DNA of 64,000 nucleotides from Lysobacter spongiicola DSM 21749 (GCF_900167055.1 NZ_FUXP01000001.1:186001-250000), one strand, 5' to 3'; counted from the stretch's first letter, positions 43,261-52,497 are shown. The notes: generated by a model not told the origin, from the sequence alone. Translations and numbers: made by a program.

Positions 43261-44121
43261 CTACCCCGAAATCACGGACGGTTGTAAAAGGGCTGAAAAT
43301 TTCTGGTCTTGCCTGGCGACCCTGCGCCGCATCCTCGGATTGTGGAACCGCTCGATGTATTCGAACACATCAGTCCGTGCGGCATCGAGCGTCGGGTACG
43401 TCATGCGGTAGATCCGCTCGCGCTTGAGCAGGCCGAAGAAGCCTTCGCATGCCGCGTTGTCACCGCAGTGGCCCACCGCGCTCATCGAACACACCAGCTC
43501 GTTGGCCGCCAGGTAACGCTGGTAGTCGCCGCTTCGGAACTGGCTGCCACGATCGGAGTGCAGGACCACCGGGGGGCCGCCCTGTCGCTGCCAGACCGCC
43601 ATCTGCACGGCCCGGATCACCATCTGCCGGTCCTGCCGGTGATGCATCGACCAACCCACGACCCGCTGGTCGAACAGGTCCAGCACGATGCACAGGTACA
43701 GCTTGCCCTGCCGGGTCTTGATCTCGGTGATGTCGGTGACCCACTTGGTCTCCGGCTCCAGCGCGGTGAAGTCCCGCTCGAGCAGGTTGCGCACGCCCGG
43801 CGGCGTCAGCGCAGGCCGGCCGCGCTGACCACGCCGCTTCGGTCGCGGCCAGCCCTGCAGGCCATCGGCGGCCATCAGGCGCGCCACCCGGTTCAGGCTG
43901 GCTGACTCGCCTTGATCGACAAGGTCTTCGTGCATGCGACCCGCACCCAGCGTGCCCCGGCTGTCCTCGTGCAGCTCCCGGATCCGACCGAGCAAGCGCT
44001 GGTTGCCGAGCTCTCGGGCACTGGGAAGGCGTTTGCTCCAGTCGTAATAACCGCTGGCCGACACCCGCAGGCAGCGGCACATCAGCCGAACCGGAAACTC
44101 ATCGCGGCAACGTTCGATCAC
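43261..44121 (-). CDS. IS3-family transposase OrfB (DDE integrase)
   Basis: Catalytic part of the transposase, 286 residues from a GTG. An HTH_21 region ([19 protein letters not shown]) precedes the DDE domain: [10 protein letters not shown] (first D), [11 protein letters not shown] (second D) and [11 protein letters not shown] (E). The frame stays open upstream of the GTG, overlapping the end of orfA with [15 protein letters not shown], so the full transposase is probably made by -1 frameshifting from orfA. The gene looks intact. Confidence 0.93.
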   Translation of the reverse strand: MIERCRDEFPVRLMCRCLRVSASGYYDWSKRLPSARELGNQRLLGRIRELHEDSRGTLGAGRMHEDLVDQGESASLNRVARLMAADGLQGWPRPKRRGQRGRPALTPPGVRNLLERDFTALEPETKWVTDITEIKTRQGKLYLCIVLDLFDQRVVGWSMHHRQDRQMVIRAVQMAVWQRQGGPPVVLHSDRGSQFRSGDYQRYLAANELVCSMSAVGHCGDNAACEGFFGLLKRERIYRMTYPTLDAARTDVFEYIERFHNPRMRRRVARQDQKFSALLQPSVISG

Positions 44122-44129
44122 CTGATACC

Positions 44130-44423
44130 TCAGGATGATCCCTTGGCAAAGAACGTCGCCGCTTCTCGCAAAAAATCGCGTTCCTTCTTCACCCGTGCCA
44201 GCTCGCGCTTGACGCGGGCCAGCTCCTCGTCCCGGGGCGTCCCGGTGCCCCCGAAGGCCACCTTGCCTTGGCTCTGGGCTTCCCGTTTCCAGCGGGTCAG
44301 CAGGGTGTCCCGGATCCCCAGCTCCCGCGCCACCTGGGCGCAGCTGACACCCGGTTGGCTGGCCTGCTCAACCGCACCGCGCTTGAACTCCGCGCTGAAC
44401 TTCCTTCGCTTCGACATGAACAC
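44130..44423 (-). CDS. IS3-family transposase OrfA (helix-turn-helix)
   Basis: A 97-residue DNA-binding subunit with a helix-turn-helix ([20 protein letters not shown] and [18 protein letters not shown]) and a C-terminal leucine-zipper-like stretch ([20 protein letters not shown]). Its 3' end overlaps the orfB frame; a run of six T in the sense strand near 44167 is a possible slippery site. Confidence 0.93.
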   Translation of the reverse strand: MFMSKRRKFSAEFKRGAVEQASQPGVSCAQVARELGIRDTLLTRWKREAQSQGKVAFGGTGTPRDEELARVKRELARVKKERDFLREAATFFAKGSS

Positions 44424-44590
44424 TCCTCATGGCCTCGATCGGCCTTCTCGTAAGTGTCCGTGAAAACGGGGGTGAACCCTCTTCTGATCAGCCGGGAGTT
44501 GAGCTGGTCGGACGGAGTTGGTCACCGGATCCGCTGGGCCATGTTTCCTCTCCAGCGACGGTGGCCACTGGAGAGGGGTGCCACTCAAGC

Positions 44591-44932
44591 TCAGTTCGCG
44601 GCGTCCTTGAGTGCCTTCAACGGTCGCACCTTGATCTTGATGCTGGCCGGTTTTGCTGCAAAAACCTGCTCTTCCTTGGTGAAAGGATTGATCCCTTTCC
44701 GGCGTGGCTTGGCCGGCACCTTCACGGAGGTGATCTTGAGCAGTCCGGGGATGGTGAACTGACCAGCGCCCTTCTTGTGCAAGGAAGCCTTTGCTGCCTC
44801 GTCCAATACAGACAGGACATCACGAACCTCACGGTTGCTGAGCTCGGTGCGTTCTGCAATGAATGCGATGAGCTGAGTCTTGTTCATCGGCTCGGTGATC
44901 GGCTTGACGCGTTTGGTAGGTGCCTTCGCCAT
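44591..44932 (-). CDS. HU-family DNA-binding protein
   Basis: A 113-residue nucleoid-associated protein. After a basic 15-residue extension (APTKRVKPITEP), the HU fold starts MNKTQLIAFIAERTELSNRE. The beta-arm region PGLLKITSVKVPAKPRRKGI follows, and the end is KIKVRPLKALKDAAN. The extension and the loop composition resemble Xanthomonas HU paralogues rather than the main HupB. A 9-bp inverted repeat at 44547-44576, just beyond the stop, may be its transcript end although no T-run follows. Confidence 0.9.
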   Translation of the reverse strand: MAKAPTKRVKPITEPMNKTQLIAFIAERTELSNREVRDVLSVLDEAAKASLHKKGAGQFTIPGLLKITSVKVPAKPRRKGINPFTKEEQVFAAKPASIKIKVRPLKALKDAAN

Positions 44933-45285
44933 GGGTGTTGCTTCTCCAATGTTCCGGGCAGGAAGTTGACGAGCCGATGCCCGAGCGGCTCAACGGAAAG
45001 GTTAGCGGGTTTGACGGCGCCCGGGGCGAGCTACGGATGTAGCATGCGACTAGGCGCAGACGGCTCTCCTGCGCGAACAGTCTCGCGCCAGCGTAGGCAT
45101 TAGGCGAACTGGCCTCGCTCGATTCCCTCGCCCCACGCAATAGGGGAGGGCTCCCATGGTCCATCGCCCAGCACGGCTTCGACCAGGTTCTGCAAGGGAA
45201 AGCCTAGCTCCTGCTGTGCATCAAGACCGCCATCGGCTCCGTCAGTATCTTCTCGCGGCGTACTGCTGCCGCTCAATTGGCAGCG
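44933..45285. other. Gap with possible toxin remnant
   Basis: This 353-bp gap lacks an intact gene. Immediately after the antitoxin gene (minus strand, overlapping its stop as ATGA) a 15-codon reading begins MTLPIERQQY and then stops. This start resembles that of ParE/RelE toxins, so the toxin is probably deleted. Confidence 0.45.
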
Positions 45286-45468
45286 TCATGCCGGACGGCG
45301 TTCAGCCGCAACGATGATCGCCTCCATCTCCGCCATGACCTGGTCGTGCGGGAGCTTCGGGCGTGTGTCGGCTATCGCCGTCTCGACCTTGGCACGGAAC
45401 CAGCAGTCGTAGCTCTCGGCGACCTCGGTGCTTTCGAACTCGGAAAGGCGTGGGTCAAGCTTGGTCAT
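45286..45468 (-). CDS. Antitoxin of stability-determinant / RelB-like type (orphan)
   Basis: A 60-residue protein MTKLDPRLSEFESTEVAESY, then YDCWFRAKVETAIADTRPKL and HDQVMAEMEAIIVAAE. This matches the small antitoxins annotated as stability determinants paired with ParE/RelE toxins. The toxin gene normally follows directly, but here only a 15-codon stub remains. The antitoxin itself looks intact. Confidence 0.75.
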   Translation of the reverse strand: MTKLDPRLSEFESTEVAESYDCWFRAKVETAIADTRPKLPHDQVMAEMEAIIVAAERRPA

Positions 45469-46452
45469 GGGTACATTTGCGTTGCAATGCCGACGGTCTT
45501 GGCGTGATTAACCCTAATAGCGACAGTACTTTATCTCACTGCCGCCCCGTTTTTACACGGCTCTCTGCCGACCTTCTTGTTCGGCGTTCGCCATGGCCTT
45601 CCAATGAGTGGCCCTCATACTCAAGGCACGGCGCTTCCCACCCAACGAGCGACAGCAGAAGTGCCGCTGGCGATGGGGCAACAGGAGAGTGGCATCTTGC
45701 CGGATGCAACGAACAGGACGCGGGCGCCGTAAAGACTTTCCCAGAACACGGCATCAGTCGCTGGCCGCCTCCCCCGTGGCCGAGAGCAGCAGCCGGTTGT
45801 TACGAACGAAAATCGTTCTACCTCAATGGGTTGCTAGCAATTATCTGAAATTATCCAACGGAGGGATACTGTATACCGGCGTAGGATAATTGGGTATACA
45901 TGACGTTGCCGGGGTGCCGGACAGGCACCCATTGATCAGTGAATCGGACATGCCGAACACTGGCGGTTGCGCACAATCGGTAGAGGTGTAGCTTGCGTGA
46001 GCTTCCCATGGGGCTACCGGTTCTCTGCCTTCGATCTGTTCACCACCAGTGCATTGAACCCTGATCCGGTGCGTCTTTTAGCAACGTGATCAACGGCATG
46101 GCGCAATGACTGCTTCATGGATTTTGGTGCCAACTCGGGCACTAGACGCCTCACCCTCAGCGTGCAGGACGTCTAGCGACCTGGACGAGCTCGCCCGTAC
46201 ATGACGGCCTCGTGCGCCCGCCGTCGCCCCGAAACGATTAGGGCCGGCTATCAAGGGTAGGCAGACCAGATCGCCACCCCAAGCGGAGCTGCAAGCCGGG
46301 GCAGACGCGCGACATACCAATGGCTTTTTTCTCGGTATTCATTCATAGGTCGCCGCCGGGTAGCTCCCGAAAGCATCTAACATGACTACCGCAAGAAATC
46401 GAAGCAGTGGCGCATCGCTGCGTCGAAGCGCAATTCCAAGGAGCCTGCGGCA
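45469..46452. other. Long non-coding stretch in accessory DNA
   Basis: Nearly 1 kb without a supported gene. Open frames here have poor codon structure. The notable content is an AT-rich block at 45820-45900 with two interlocked inverted repeats and a downstream hairpin (listed separately). The final 20 bp carry the AAGGAG site of the ATP-grasp gene. Confidence 0.6.
45849..45930. repeat. Two interlocked 8-bp inverted repeats plus a 7-bp hairpin
   Basis: AATTATCC (45849-45856) pairs with GGATAATT (45884-45891), and TGTATACC (45870-45877) pairs with GGTATACA (45893-45900). The order A-B-A'-B' is that of an H-type pseudoknot, or of two overlapping operators. It is followed by GGGTGCC (45912-45918) and GGCACCC (45924-45930) with a 5-nt loop. 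No gene clearly starts here. Confidence 0.7.
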
Positions 46453-47730
46453 ATGAGTGGCCAGTCAGACTGCGAGATCAACTGTGCCATTTCGCTGGGT
46501 GCGCCGCTCAACCAGCGGTGCGCATGCGAAGTGGTTGACGTCCTCCGTCTGCACGAGTCGATCCGCTCCACCTTTCCGGAGTTCAGGCCAGATCCAGCCG
46601 TGCACGCGCACCTGTTTTCACCCTACGCCCTGTTCGTTGACCGGGCGGCGTTGGACGCCATGGGGAGAGTTGCGGCCGCGGTCTTCGAGGTGGCGGGAAA
46701 TTCGGGATACCGCCAGCAGGTCATGCAATGGGCGACCCAGATCGCCAGCCATCGGCCAGGTTCGCCGGGTGGCGTCCTGGGGCTGGACTTTCATTTGACC
46801 GTCGACGGCCCGCGGTTGATCGAGGTCAACACGAATCCGGGCGGGTTGCTCCTCAACGCAGTGCTGCACGATGCCGTGCGGTCCTGCGCGCCGGCTGCGT
46901 GGACCACCTGGACCACGGCGGCACAAGCGCGCAGCGCGACTGTCGCCGCCTGGCTTGACGATGCCCGGCAGCAGTCGGGCCGCGCGCCTTCGCGTATCGC
47001 CATCGTGGACAGCGCCCCGCGGGAGCAGTTCCTTTACCCTGAGTTCGAGCTGTACGCGGGCGCATTCCGGGAGCATGGCGTGGATTGTGTGATACGTGCA
47101 CCCGAGGAACTGAAGTTTGGTCTGGACGGGCTTGCAGATGCGCACGGCCGGATCGACACGGTCTACAACCGGTTGACTGATTTCGCGCTTGAGAACGCGT
47201 CACTTACAGACCTTCGTCAGGCTTACCTGGCAGGGGAAGTCGCGCTGACACCGCATCCGCGTGCGCACGCGCTGTTCGCCGACAAGCGCAACCTCGCGGT
47301 GCTGGGAGACCCTGGCCTGCTTGGCGGGTTCGGGGTCGATGCGGGTTCGACGGCCCTGTTGGCACAGGTGATCCCCCCCACGGTTGAAGTCGTGCTCGAG
47401 AACCGGGATGCGCTGTGGGCCGCGCGCAATGGCTACTTCTTCAAGCCCGCAGCAGGGTTCGGCAGTCGCGGGAGTTATCGGGGCGACAAGCTCACCCGGC
47501 GAACGTGGGAGTCCATGGCCTCGACAACCTACATCGCACAGGCCTTCGCGCCACCGAGCATGCGGATCGTGCATGGGGGCCAGGCCCTCAAGGCGGATGT
47601 GCGCTGCTTCGCGTCCGAGGCGGGTGTGCTGCTGTTCGCGGCCAGGTTGTACCAAGGCCAGACAACGAACATGCGCACCCCCGGTGGTGGATTCGCAGCG
47701 GTGCTCACGACGCCACTGATCGGCGAGTGA
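46453..47730 (+). CDS. ATP-grasp-like ligase of unknown substrate
   Basis: A 425-residue protein with features of ATP-grasp carboxylate-amine ligases: GVLGLDFHLTVDGPRLIEVN, where the E-x-N pair would bind metal, and the glycine-rich loop YFFKPAAGFGSRGSYRG with a candidate ATP lysine. The order of these motifs (E-x-N before the Gly loop) is reversed from standard glutathione synthetase, suggesting a circularly permuted or divergent member. AAGGAG lies 9 nt before the ATG. No partner peptide or carrier gene adjoins it; acetate kinase is convergent. Confidence 0.7.
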   Translation: MSGQSDCEINCAISLGAPLNQRCACEVVDVLRLHESIRSTFPEFRPDPAVHAHLFSPYALFVDRAALDAMGRVAAAVFEVAGNSGYRQQVMQWATQIASHRPGSPGGVLGLDFHLTVDGPRLIEVNTNPGGLLLNAVLHDAVRSCAPAAWTTWTTAAQARSATVAAWLDDARQQSGRAPSRIAIVDSAPREQFLYPEFELYAGAFREHGVDCVIRAPEELKFGLDGLADAHGRIDTVYNRLTDFALENASLTDLRQAYLAGEVALTPHPRAHALFADKRNLAVLGDPGLLGGFGVDAGSTALLAQVIPPTVEVVLENRDALWAARNGYFFKPAAGFGSRGSYRGDKLTRRTWESMASTTYIAQAFAPPSMRIVHGGQALKADVRCFASEAGVLLFAARLYQGQTTNMRTPGGGFAAVLTTPLIGE

Positions 47731-47767
47731 TCGTCGCCGGAGCAGGCTCTGGGGTTGTGCCCGGCGA

Positions 47768-48871
47768 CTAGAACCAGGCCAGCGCGGATTCAGCCAGTTC
47801 GCGCTCCTCATCGATCGCGACGTTCCATATGGCCGGGCCGATCCCTCCCTGGATCCTTACGGCTCCAGCGTCGTTGTCGACAGGAGCCAGCGCCAAGCCG
47901 AGCCAGCCCAAGCGCGCGACGATGCGAGCCCGCAGACCCGGCGCGCGATGGCCGATGCCGCCGGAAAAGACGACATGGTCGAGTCCGCCGATTCCCGTGG
48001 CCATGGCCGCGATCGACTGTGCAATCCGGACTGCAAACAGCTCCACGGCAAGCTGGGCCTGCGGGCGAGGATCGGCGAGCAGCACGCGCATGTCGCCGTG
48101 GCCGGCGATGCCGGCAAGGCCTGCAGTGCGGGACAGGCCGTTTTCAAGCGCCTGCGCATCCAGACGTTCTTGCCGGAGCAGGTACAGCAACGCACCGGGA
48201 TCGAGATCCCCGGAGCGGGTAGGGCTCGGGATTCCACCTAGCGGAGTGAGCGCCATGGTGGTGTCGCGGCTCCGGCCGTTCTCGACGGCGCAGACGCTGC
48301 AGCCACCCCCCAGATGTGCGAAGACGGCGCGGCTCTTCAGGATTCCGGCATCGTGGCGGGCCACGATTCGCAGCGCGGAGGCGAAGGCGAGTCCGTGGAA
48401 ACCGTAGCGGCGGATGCCGAGAGCATCCCATGCTTCGGGGATGGGCAGGCGCCGGCTCCAGGGTGCGAGTGACGCATGGAAGTCGGTGTCGAAGGCCACG
48501 CCCTGGCGGGCTTGCGGCCACCGCAGGCGTGCAGCACGCGCGAAGGCGAGGGCTACAGGTTGGTGCAAGGGTGCGAACGGCACCAATGCATCCAGTTTTG
48601 CGAGCACGTTTTCGTCGAGTTCACGGGCGCCGCGCAGGTCACCGCCATGGACGATCCGATGCACCACCACTTCGGGGCCGGTCGCCGGTTCCGACAAGGT
48701 TTCGAGCAGGGTGGCAAGGCGCTCCTGCGCATCCGCGCCGATAGCAATCTCGGCCCGGGAGCGCTCGACGACGCGAGGCTGCGCGCCTGGTCCGTCAGAG
48801 TTAAAGAGATAGGACGCCCCCTTGAGGGTGGACGAGCCAACGTTGAGTGCCAGAAGCCGGCGCGTGGTCAC
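47768..48871 (-). CDS. ackA: Acetate kinase
   Basis: Interconverts acetate and acetyl phosphate with ATP. The N-terminal motif LALNVGSSTLKG, VVHRIVHGG, YGFHGLAF and the ATP-site motif VFSGGIGHRAPGLR are present. It has 367 residues from GTG 48871; the family is usually near 400. No phosphotransacetylase or phosphoketolase gene is in the window. The P-type ATPase gene ends 20 bp upstream on the same strand, so the two may be cotranscribed. Confidence 0.92.
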   Translation of the reverse strand: MTTRRLLALNVGSSTLKGASYLFNSDGPGAQPRVVERSRAEIAIGADAQERLATLLETLSEPATGPEVVVHRIVHGGDLRGARELDENVLAKLDALVPFAPLHQPVALAFARAARLRWPQARQGVAFDTDFHASLAPWSRRLPIPEAWDALGIRRYGFHGLAFASALRIVARHDAGILKSRAVFAHLGGGCSVCAVENGRSRDTTMALTPLGGIPSPTRSGDLDPGALLYLLRQERLDAQALENGLSRTAGLAGIAGHGDMRVLLADPRPQAQLAVELFAVRIAQSIAAMATGIGGLDHVVFSGGIGHRAPGLRARIVARLGWLGLALAPVDNDAGAVRIQGGIGPAIWNVAIDEERELAESALAWF

Positions 48872-48890
48872 AGGTGTCCCCAAATCATGT

Positions 48891-50966
48891 TCATGGGGAC
48901 CGCACCGCCCGGCGCAACAGCTGCGCATTGATCGCCACAACGATGGTGCTCAGCGACATAAGAACCGCCCCGAGCGCAGGTTGCAGCAGAATCCCCCACG
49001 AGGCGAGAACCCCCGCGGCCAGGGGGATGGCGACGATGTTGTAGCCGGCGGCCCACCACAGGTTCTGGATCATCTTGCGATAGGTCGCCTTGCTCAATGC
49101 AATGATCGCCGGCACGTCGCGCGGGTCGCTGCGCACAAGTACGACGTCGCCGGCCTCGACCGCGACGTCGGTCCCTGTGCCGATGGCGATGCCGACGTCG
49201 GACGTGAGCAGCGCCGGGGCGTCATTGACGCCGTCACCCACCATGGCGACGCGCTTGCCCTGCGCCTGCAATTCCTCGATCTTCGCCACCTTGTCCTCGG
49301 GCAATACCTCGGCGAAGACGGTATCGATGTCGAGTTCCTTTGCAACCGCGTTTGCGACCGCCGTGGAGTCACCGGTCAGCAGGACAACCTCCAGTCCGCT
49401 GGCGTGCAGGCGCTTGACCGCATCGAAGGACTCGGGACGGATGGCATCAGCGATGGCAAACACGGCGAGCACCTTGTCACCTTCCACCAGGTAGGTTGCA
49501 GACTGGCCATCGGCCGCCGCGGCTTCGGCGGCCCGCCGCAGCGTTTCCGGCGGTTCGACGGCGAGCATCCTCAACAGACCCGGCCCGCCAACGTGAAGTG
49601 AACGCTCCTCGACGACTGCGCGTACGCCGCGACCCGGCATGGACTCGAAGTCCTGGGACATCGGAACGTCGATGCCATGTTCCTTTGCACTGGTCATCAG
49701 TGCCTGCGCGATCGGATGTTCGGCATCGCGCTGGACGGACGCAGCCACGCGAAGCACCTCGTCGTCGGTGAGTCCATCGGCGGCAGTGGTCTTCACGACG
49801 CGGTGCGAACCGAGCGTGAGCGTGCCTGTCTTGTCGAACACGACCGTGTTCAGCAAACGGGCCTCTTCCAGGCCGCGTCGATCGCGCACGAGCAGGCCGT
49901 TCCGTGCGCCAATCGTGGTCGAGATGGCGGTCACCAGCGGGATGGCCAAACCCAGCGCATGGGGACAGGCGATCACAAGCACGGTCACTACGCGCTCGAT
50001 CGTGAAGCTCCACGGTCGACCGAGGAGTGGCCAGACAATGGCGGTAACCGCGGCGGAGACGATGGCGATGATCGTGAGGTAGAACGCCGCCCGGTCCGCC
50101 AGGGCCTGGGCGCGCGAGCGCGACGTCTGGGCCTGCTCGACGAGCCGCATGATACCCGCGAGCGCGGTCTCGTCGCCGGTTCCCGTCACCTCGACACGCA
50201 ACGAGCCCTGTCCGTTGACGGTGCCGGCGATCACCCGGTCGCCCGTCGACTTGTCCATCGGCTTGGACTCGCCGGTGATCATCGCTTCGTTGACGGCGCT
50301 GGTCCCTTCCTTCACGACGCCGTCGGCGGGAATGCTCGCGCCGGGCCTGATGAGCAGCAGGTCGCCGCGCTTCAGTTCCGCGACAGAGACTTCCTTCGCG
50401 GTACCGGCCTCATCCAACCGCACCGCCATATCAGGCAGCAGCTTCGCGAGTTCCTTGAGAGCGCCCTGTGCCTGGTTGATCGAACGCATCTCGATCCAGT
50501 GGCCGAGCAACATGATCGCCACCAGCGTCGCCAGCTCCCACCACAGGTCCAAGCCCTCGACAACGCCGAGCGTGACCAACGCGCTGTAAAGGAAGGCGAC
50601 GGTGATCGCAAGCGAGATCAGCGTCATCATGCCCGGCAGGCGATTTCTCAGCTCGTGGTATCCGCCGCGGAGGAACGGCGAGCCGCCGTAGAAGTACACG
50701 ATCGTGCCGAACACCGCCGGGATGTACGCCGACCCCGGGAACTGTGGTGCGGTGTAGTCGAACCAATGCTGGATCATCCCGCTCCAGATCAGCGTGGGGA
50801 TGGTCAGCAGCAGCGTGAACCAGAACTTGTCGCGGAAGCTCGCCACGCTGTGGCCGGCATGCTTGTCGTGCCCGGCATGGACGTCACCTTCAGCACCCGT
50901 GCGGGGATGCGGCGGTTGCTCGCCATGCGCCTGATGATCTTGATGATGATGATTGTGTTGCGTCAT
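48891..50966 (-). CDS. Heavy-metal P-type ATPase, CPH (CopB) type
   Basis: P1B-type ATPase of 691 residues. The metal-transport motif in the membrane is C334-P-H336 (IACPHALGLAIP), typical of CopB-like pumps rather than CPC CopA. The phosphorylation site is D378 in FDKTGTLT, followed by the HP motif in DAEHPIAQAL and the hinge VGDGVNDAPALL. The cytosolic N-terminus is a His-rich tail (HNHHHQDHQAH and AGHDKHAGHS) instead of a CxxC domain. Copper or silver efflux is likely. It leads into acetate kinase. Confidence 0.94.
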   Translation of the reverse strand: MTQHNHHHQDHQAHGEQPPHPRTGAEGDVHAGHDKHAGHSVASFRDKFWFTLLLTIPTLIWSGMIQHWFDYTAPQFPGSAYIPAVFGTIVYFYGGSPFLRGGYHELRNRLPGMMTLISLAITVAFLYSALVTLGVVEGLDLWWELATLVAIMLLGHWIEMRSINQAQGALKELAKLLPDMAVRLDEAGTAKEVSVAELKRGDLLLIRPGASIPADGVVKEGTSAVNEAMITGESKPMDKSTGDRVIAGTVNGQGSLRVEVTGTGDETALAGIMRLVEQAQTSRSRAQALADRAAFYLTIIAIVSAAVTAIVWPLLGRPWSFTIERVVTVLVIACPHALGLAIPLVTAISTTIGARNGLLVRDRRGLEEARLLNTVVFDKTGTLTLGSHRVVKTTAADGLTDDEVLRVAASVQRDAEHPIAQALMTSAKEHGIDVPMSQDFESMPGRGVRAVVEERSLHVGGPGLLRMLAVEPPETLRRAAEAAAADGQSATYLVEGDKVLAVFAIADAIRPESFDAVKRLHASGLEVVLLTGDSTAVANAVAKELDIDTVFAEVLPEDKVAKIEELQAQGKRVAMVGDGVNDAPALLTSDVGIAIGTGTDVAVEAGDVVLVRSDPRDVPAIIALSKATYRKMIQNLWWAAGYNIVAIPLAAGVLASWGILLQPALGAVLMSLSTIVVAINAQLLRRAVRSP

Positions 50967-51045
50967 GGGTCCGTCTTCCAGGATGCACTAATGCAATGAT
51001 GCATCAGTGGGGAGATGGATCAACCTGACGGTCTGACGCGCCTGG

Positions 51046-51885
51046 TCAGAACTTCATCGCCGCCCCATCCCCGCGCGGGTCGGCACCGCCTTCGAAGGAG
51101 CCGGTGCGGCGGTCGATCCGGATCGCCTGGGCGTGGCCCAGCGAGCCCTCCCAGCGAGGGGCGATGGCCGCGGGGCAGCCCACGCAGGCGCAGTTCGCGC
51201 GTGGTTTCATCGGAGATGCGCGATTCCAGCAGCAGGCTGCTCGACGCCGTGCCCCAGGTGCGACCCATGAGCCAGCGCGGGGCTTCGATGGCCTGCTGCA
51301 CGTCGAAGCCGAAGTCGATCATCCGTGTGAGCAGGGCCCGCCTGGGTCTGCGGCTGGCCTTCGCCACCCATGGTGCCGTAGGCCAGCATCGACGCACCGT
51401 CCCTGAGCAGCATGGCCGGGATGATGCTGTGGAAGGTGGGTCTTGCAAGGCTCGAGCCGGTTCGGGTGGCGGTCGTCGAGCGAGAAGAAGCTGCCGCGGT
51501 TCTGCATCAGCACGCCGGTGTCGCCGGCGACCACGGCCGAGCCGAAGTCGTGGTAGATCGACTGGATGTTCGACACCACAAGGCCGTCGCCGTCGGTGGC
51601 GCAGAAATAGACGGTGTCGCCGTCAGCTGGCCGGCGGTCGGCAGCGGGACCGTAGCGCAGGCCCGGCTCGACCCCGCCGATCGGTAGCGCGCGCAGGATC
51701 GATCAGCGCGCGGCGCTCGTCGGCGTAATCATTCGACAGCAGCTTCTGCAGTGGGATGTCGACGAAGCCCGGATCGCTCAGCCATTCGTCGCGATCGGCG
51801 AAGGCGATCTTCACCGCTTCCACGATGTGGTGGTAGTAGCCGGCGCTGCCTTCGCCCCAGGACGCGACGTCGATCAAGCCACCGC
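51046..51885 (-). pseudogene. ggt: Gamma-glutamyltransferase remnant
   Basis: The C-terminal part of a gamma-glutamyltransferase is readable only by switching frames. Pieces in order are GEGSAGYYHHIVEAVKIAFA, VSNIQSIYHDFGSAVVAGDT, LAYGTMGGEGQPQTQA, MIDFGFDVQQAIEAPRWLMG and a final WEGSLGHAQAIRIDRRTGSF reaching a TGA at 51046. At least four frameshifts separate them. The N-terminal half, with the catalytic Thr, is absent: near 51885 the sequence changes abruptly to a beta-propeller remnant on the other strand. It is a dead gene. Confidence 0.85.
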
Positions 51886-52369
51886 AGCCCCGCGCGAACA
51901 AGACTTGACAGAGGTCGCGCGCGTGCCCGTCGGCAAGGCTCCGGTCCAGGTCGGCTTCACCCCGGATGGACGCCACTGCTACGTTTCCCTGCGCGACGAG
52001 AACAGCGTAGCCGTGACCGACACCGCAGGCCGGCGTGTCATCACCAAAGTCCCGCTGGGGCCCCCGCCCGATCCAACTTTTCGCTCTGCCCAACGGACGT
52101 GAGTTCTACGTCGTCAATCAGGGAACGGAAGCGTCGCCCGGAAACACCGTGTCGGTCATCGACACCACGACTCAGAAGGTGATCCCTGAGATCATCACCT
52201 TGGCGGGTGCTCATGGAGTCGCCGTCAGCACAGCGGCGACAGGGTCTTCGTCGTCAACAGTTTCGCCGACATTGTTTCGGAGATCGACCCCGAAACCCCT
52301 CGCGCGGCGCGCACCATTCCGGTGGGATCCGGTCCCGGCGGAATCACGGTCGGCAAGGGGCCGAGATAG
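51886..52369 (+). pseudogene. YVTN-repeat beta-propeller protein remnant
   Basis: C-terminal fragment of a YVTN-family beta-propeller (periplasmic or cytochrome-associated). The blades LTEVARVPVGKAPVQVGFTP, PRPIQLFALPNGREFYVVNQ and VFVVNSFADIVSEIDPETP are in three frames. A run of five C at 52061-52065 where four restore the frame explains the first shift; a second lies near 52235. The last frame ends IPVGSGPGGITVGKGPR with TAG at 52369. The 5' end is joined directly to the ggt remnant. Confidence 0.8.
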
Positions 52370-52457
52370 CAGATGTCAGGCACGGTCTTGCTGGATGAGT
52401 CCGCCTGGCGAAGGTTGGCCGGTGTACTTGTAGTCCTGCCGCAAGAGCGTCCCAAGG

Positions 52458-52463
52458 TATAAT
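52458..52463 (+). promoter_or_regulatory. Consensus -10 (TATAAT) before CDF transporter gene
   Basis: A perfect TATAAT lies 5 bp before the ATG at 52468, which would place the transcription start at or after that ATG. It therefore favours translation from ATG 52498. No good -35 at 16-18 bp was found, so an activator (for instance a MerR-type regulator) may be involved. Confidence 0.5.
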
Positions 52464-52497
52464 AGCGATGCTGGCCCTGCTCCCAAAGAGCCCGACG

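Larger units (their letters stand above)
43255..44480 (-). mobile_element. IS3-family insertion sequence
   Basis: An element of about 1.2 kb with two genes and imperfect terminal inverted repeats. Left end GGTTCTACCCCGAAATCACG (from 43257) and the reverse complement of the right end GGTTCACCCCCGTTTTCACG (to about 44478) agree at 18 of 23 positions over the longer alignment. The exact boundary and target duplication could not be fixed, because the flanking G/C-run continues the symmetry. It interrupts tniB. Confidence 0.85.

Noticed and set aside
44547-44576. Intrinsic terminator after the HU gene
   Set aside because: A 9-bp stem exists but no T-run follows on either strand, so it is noted only within the HU entry.
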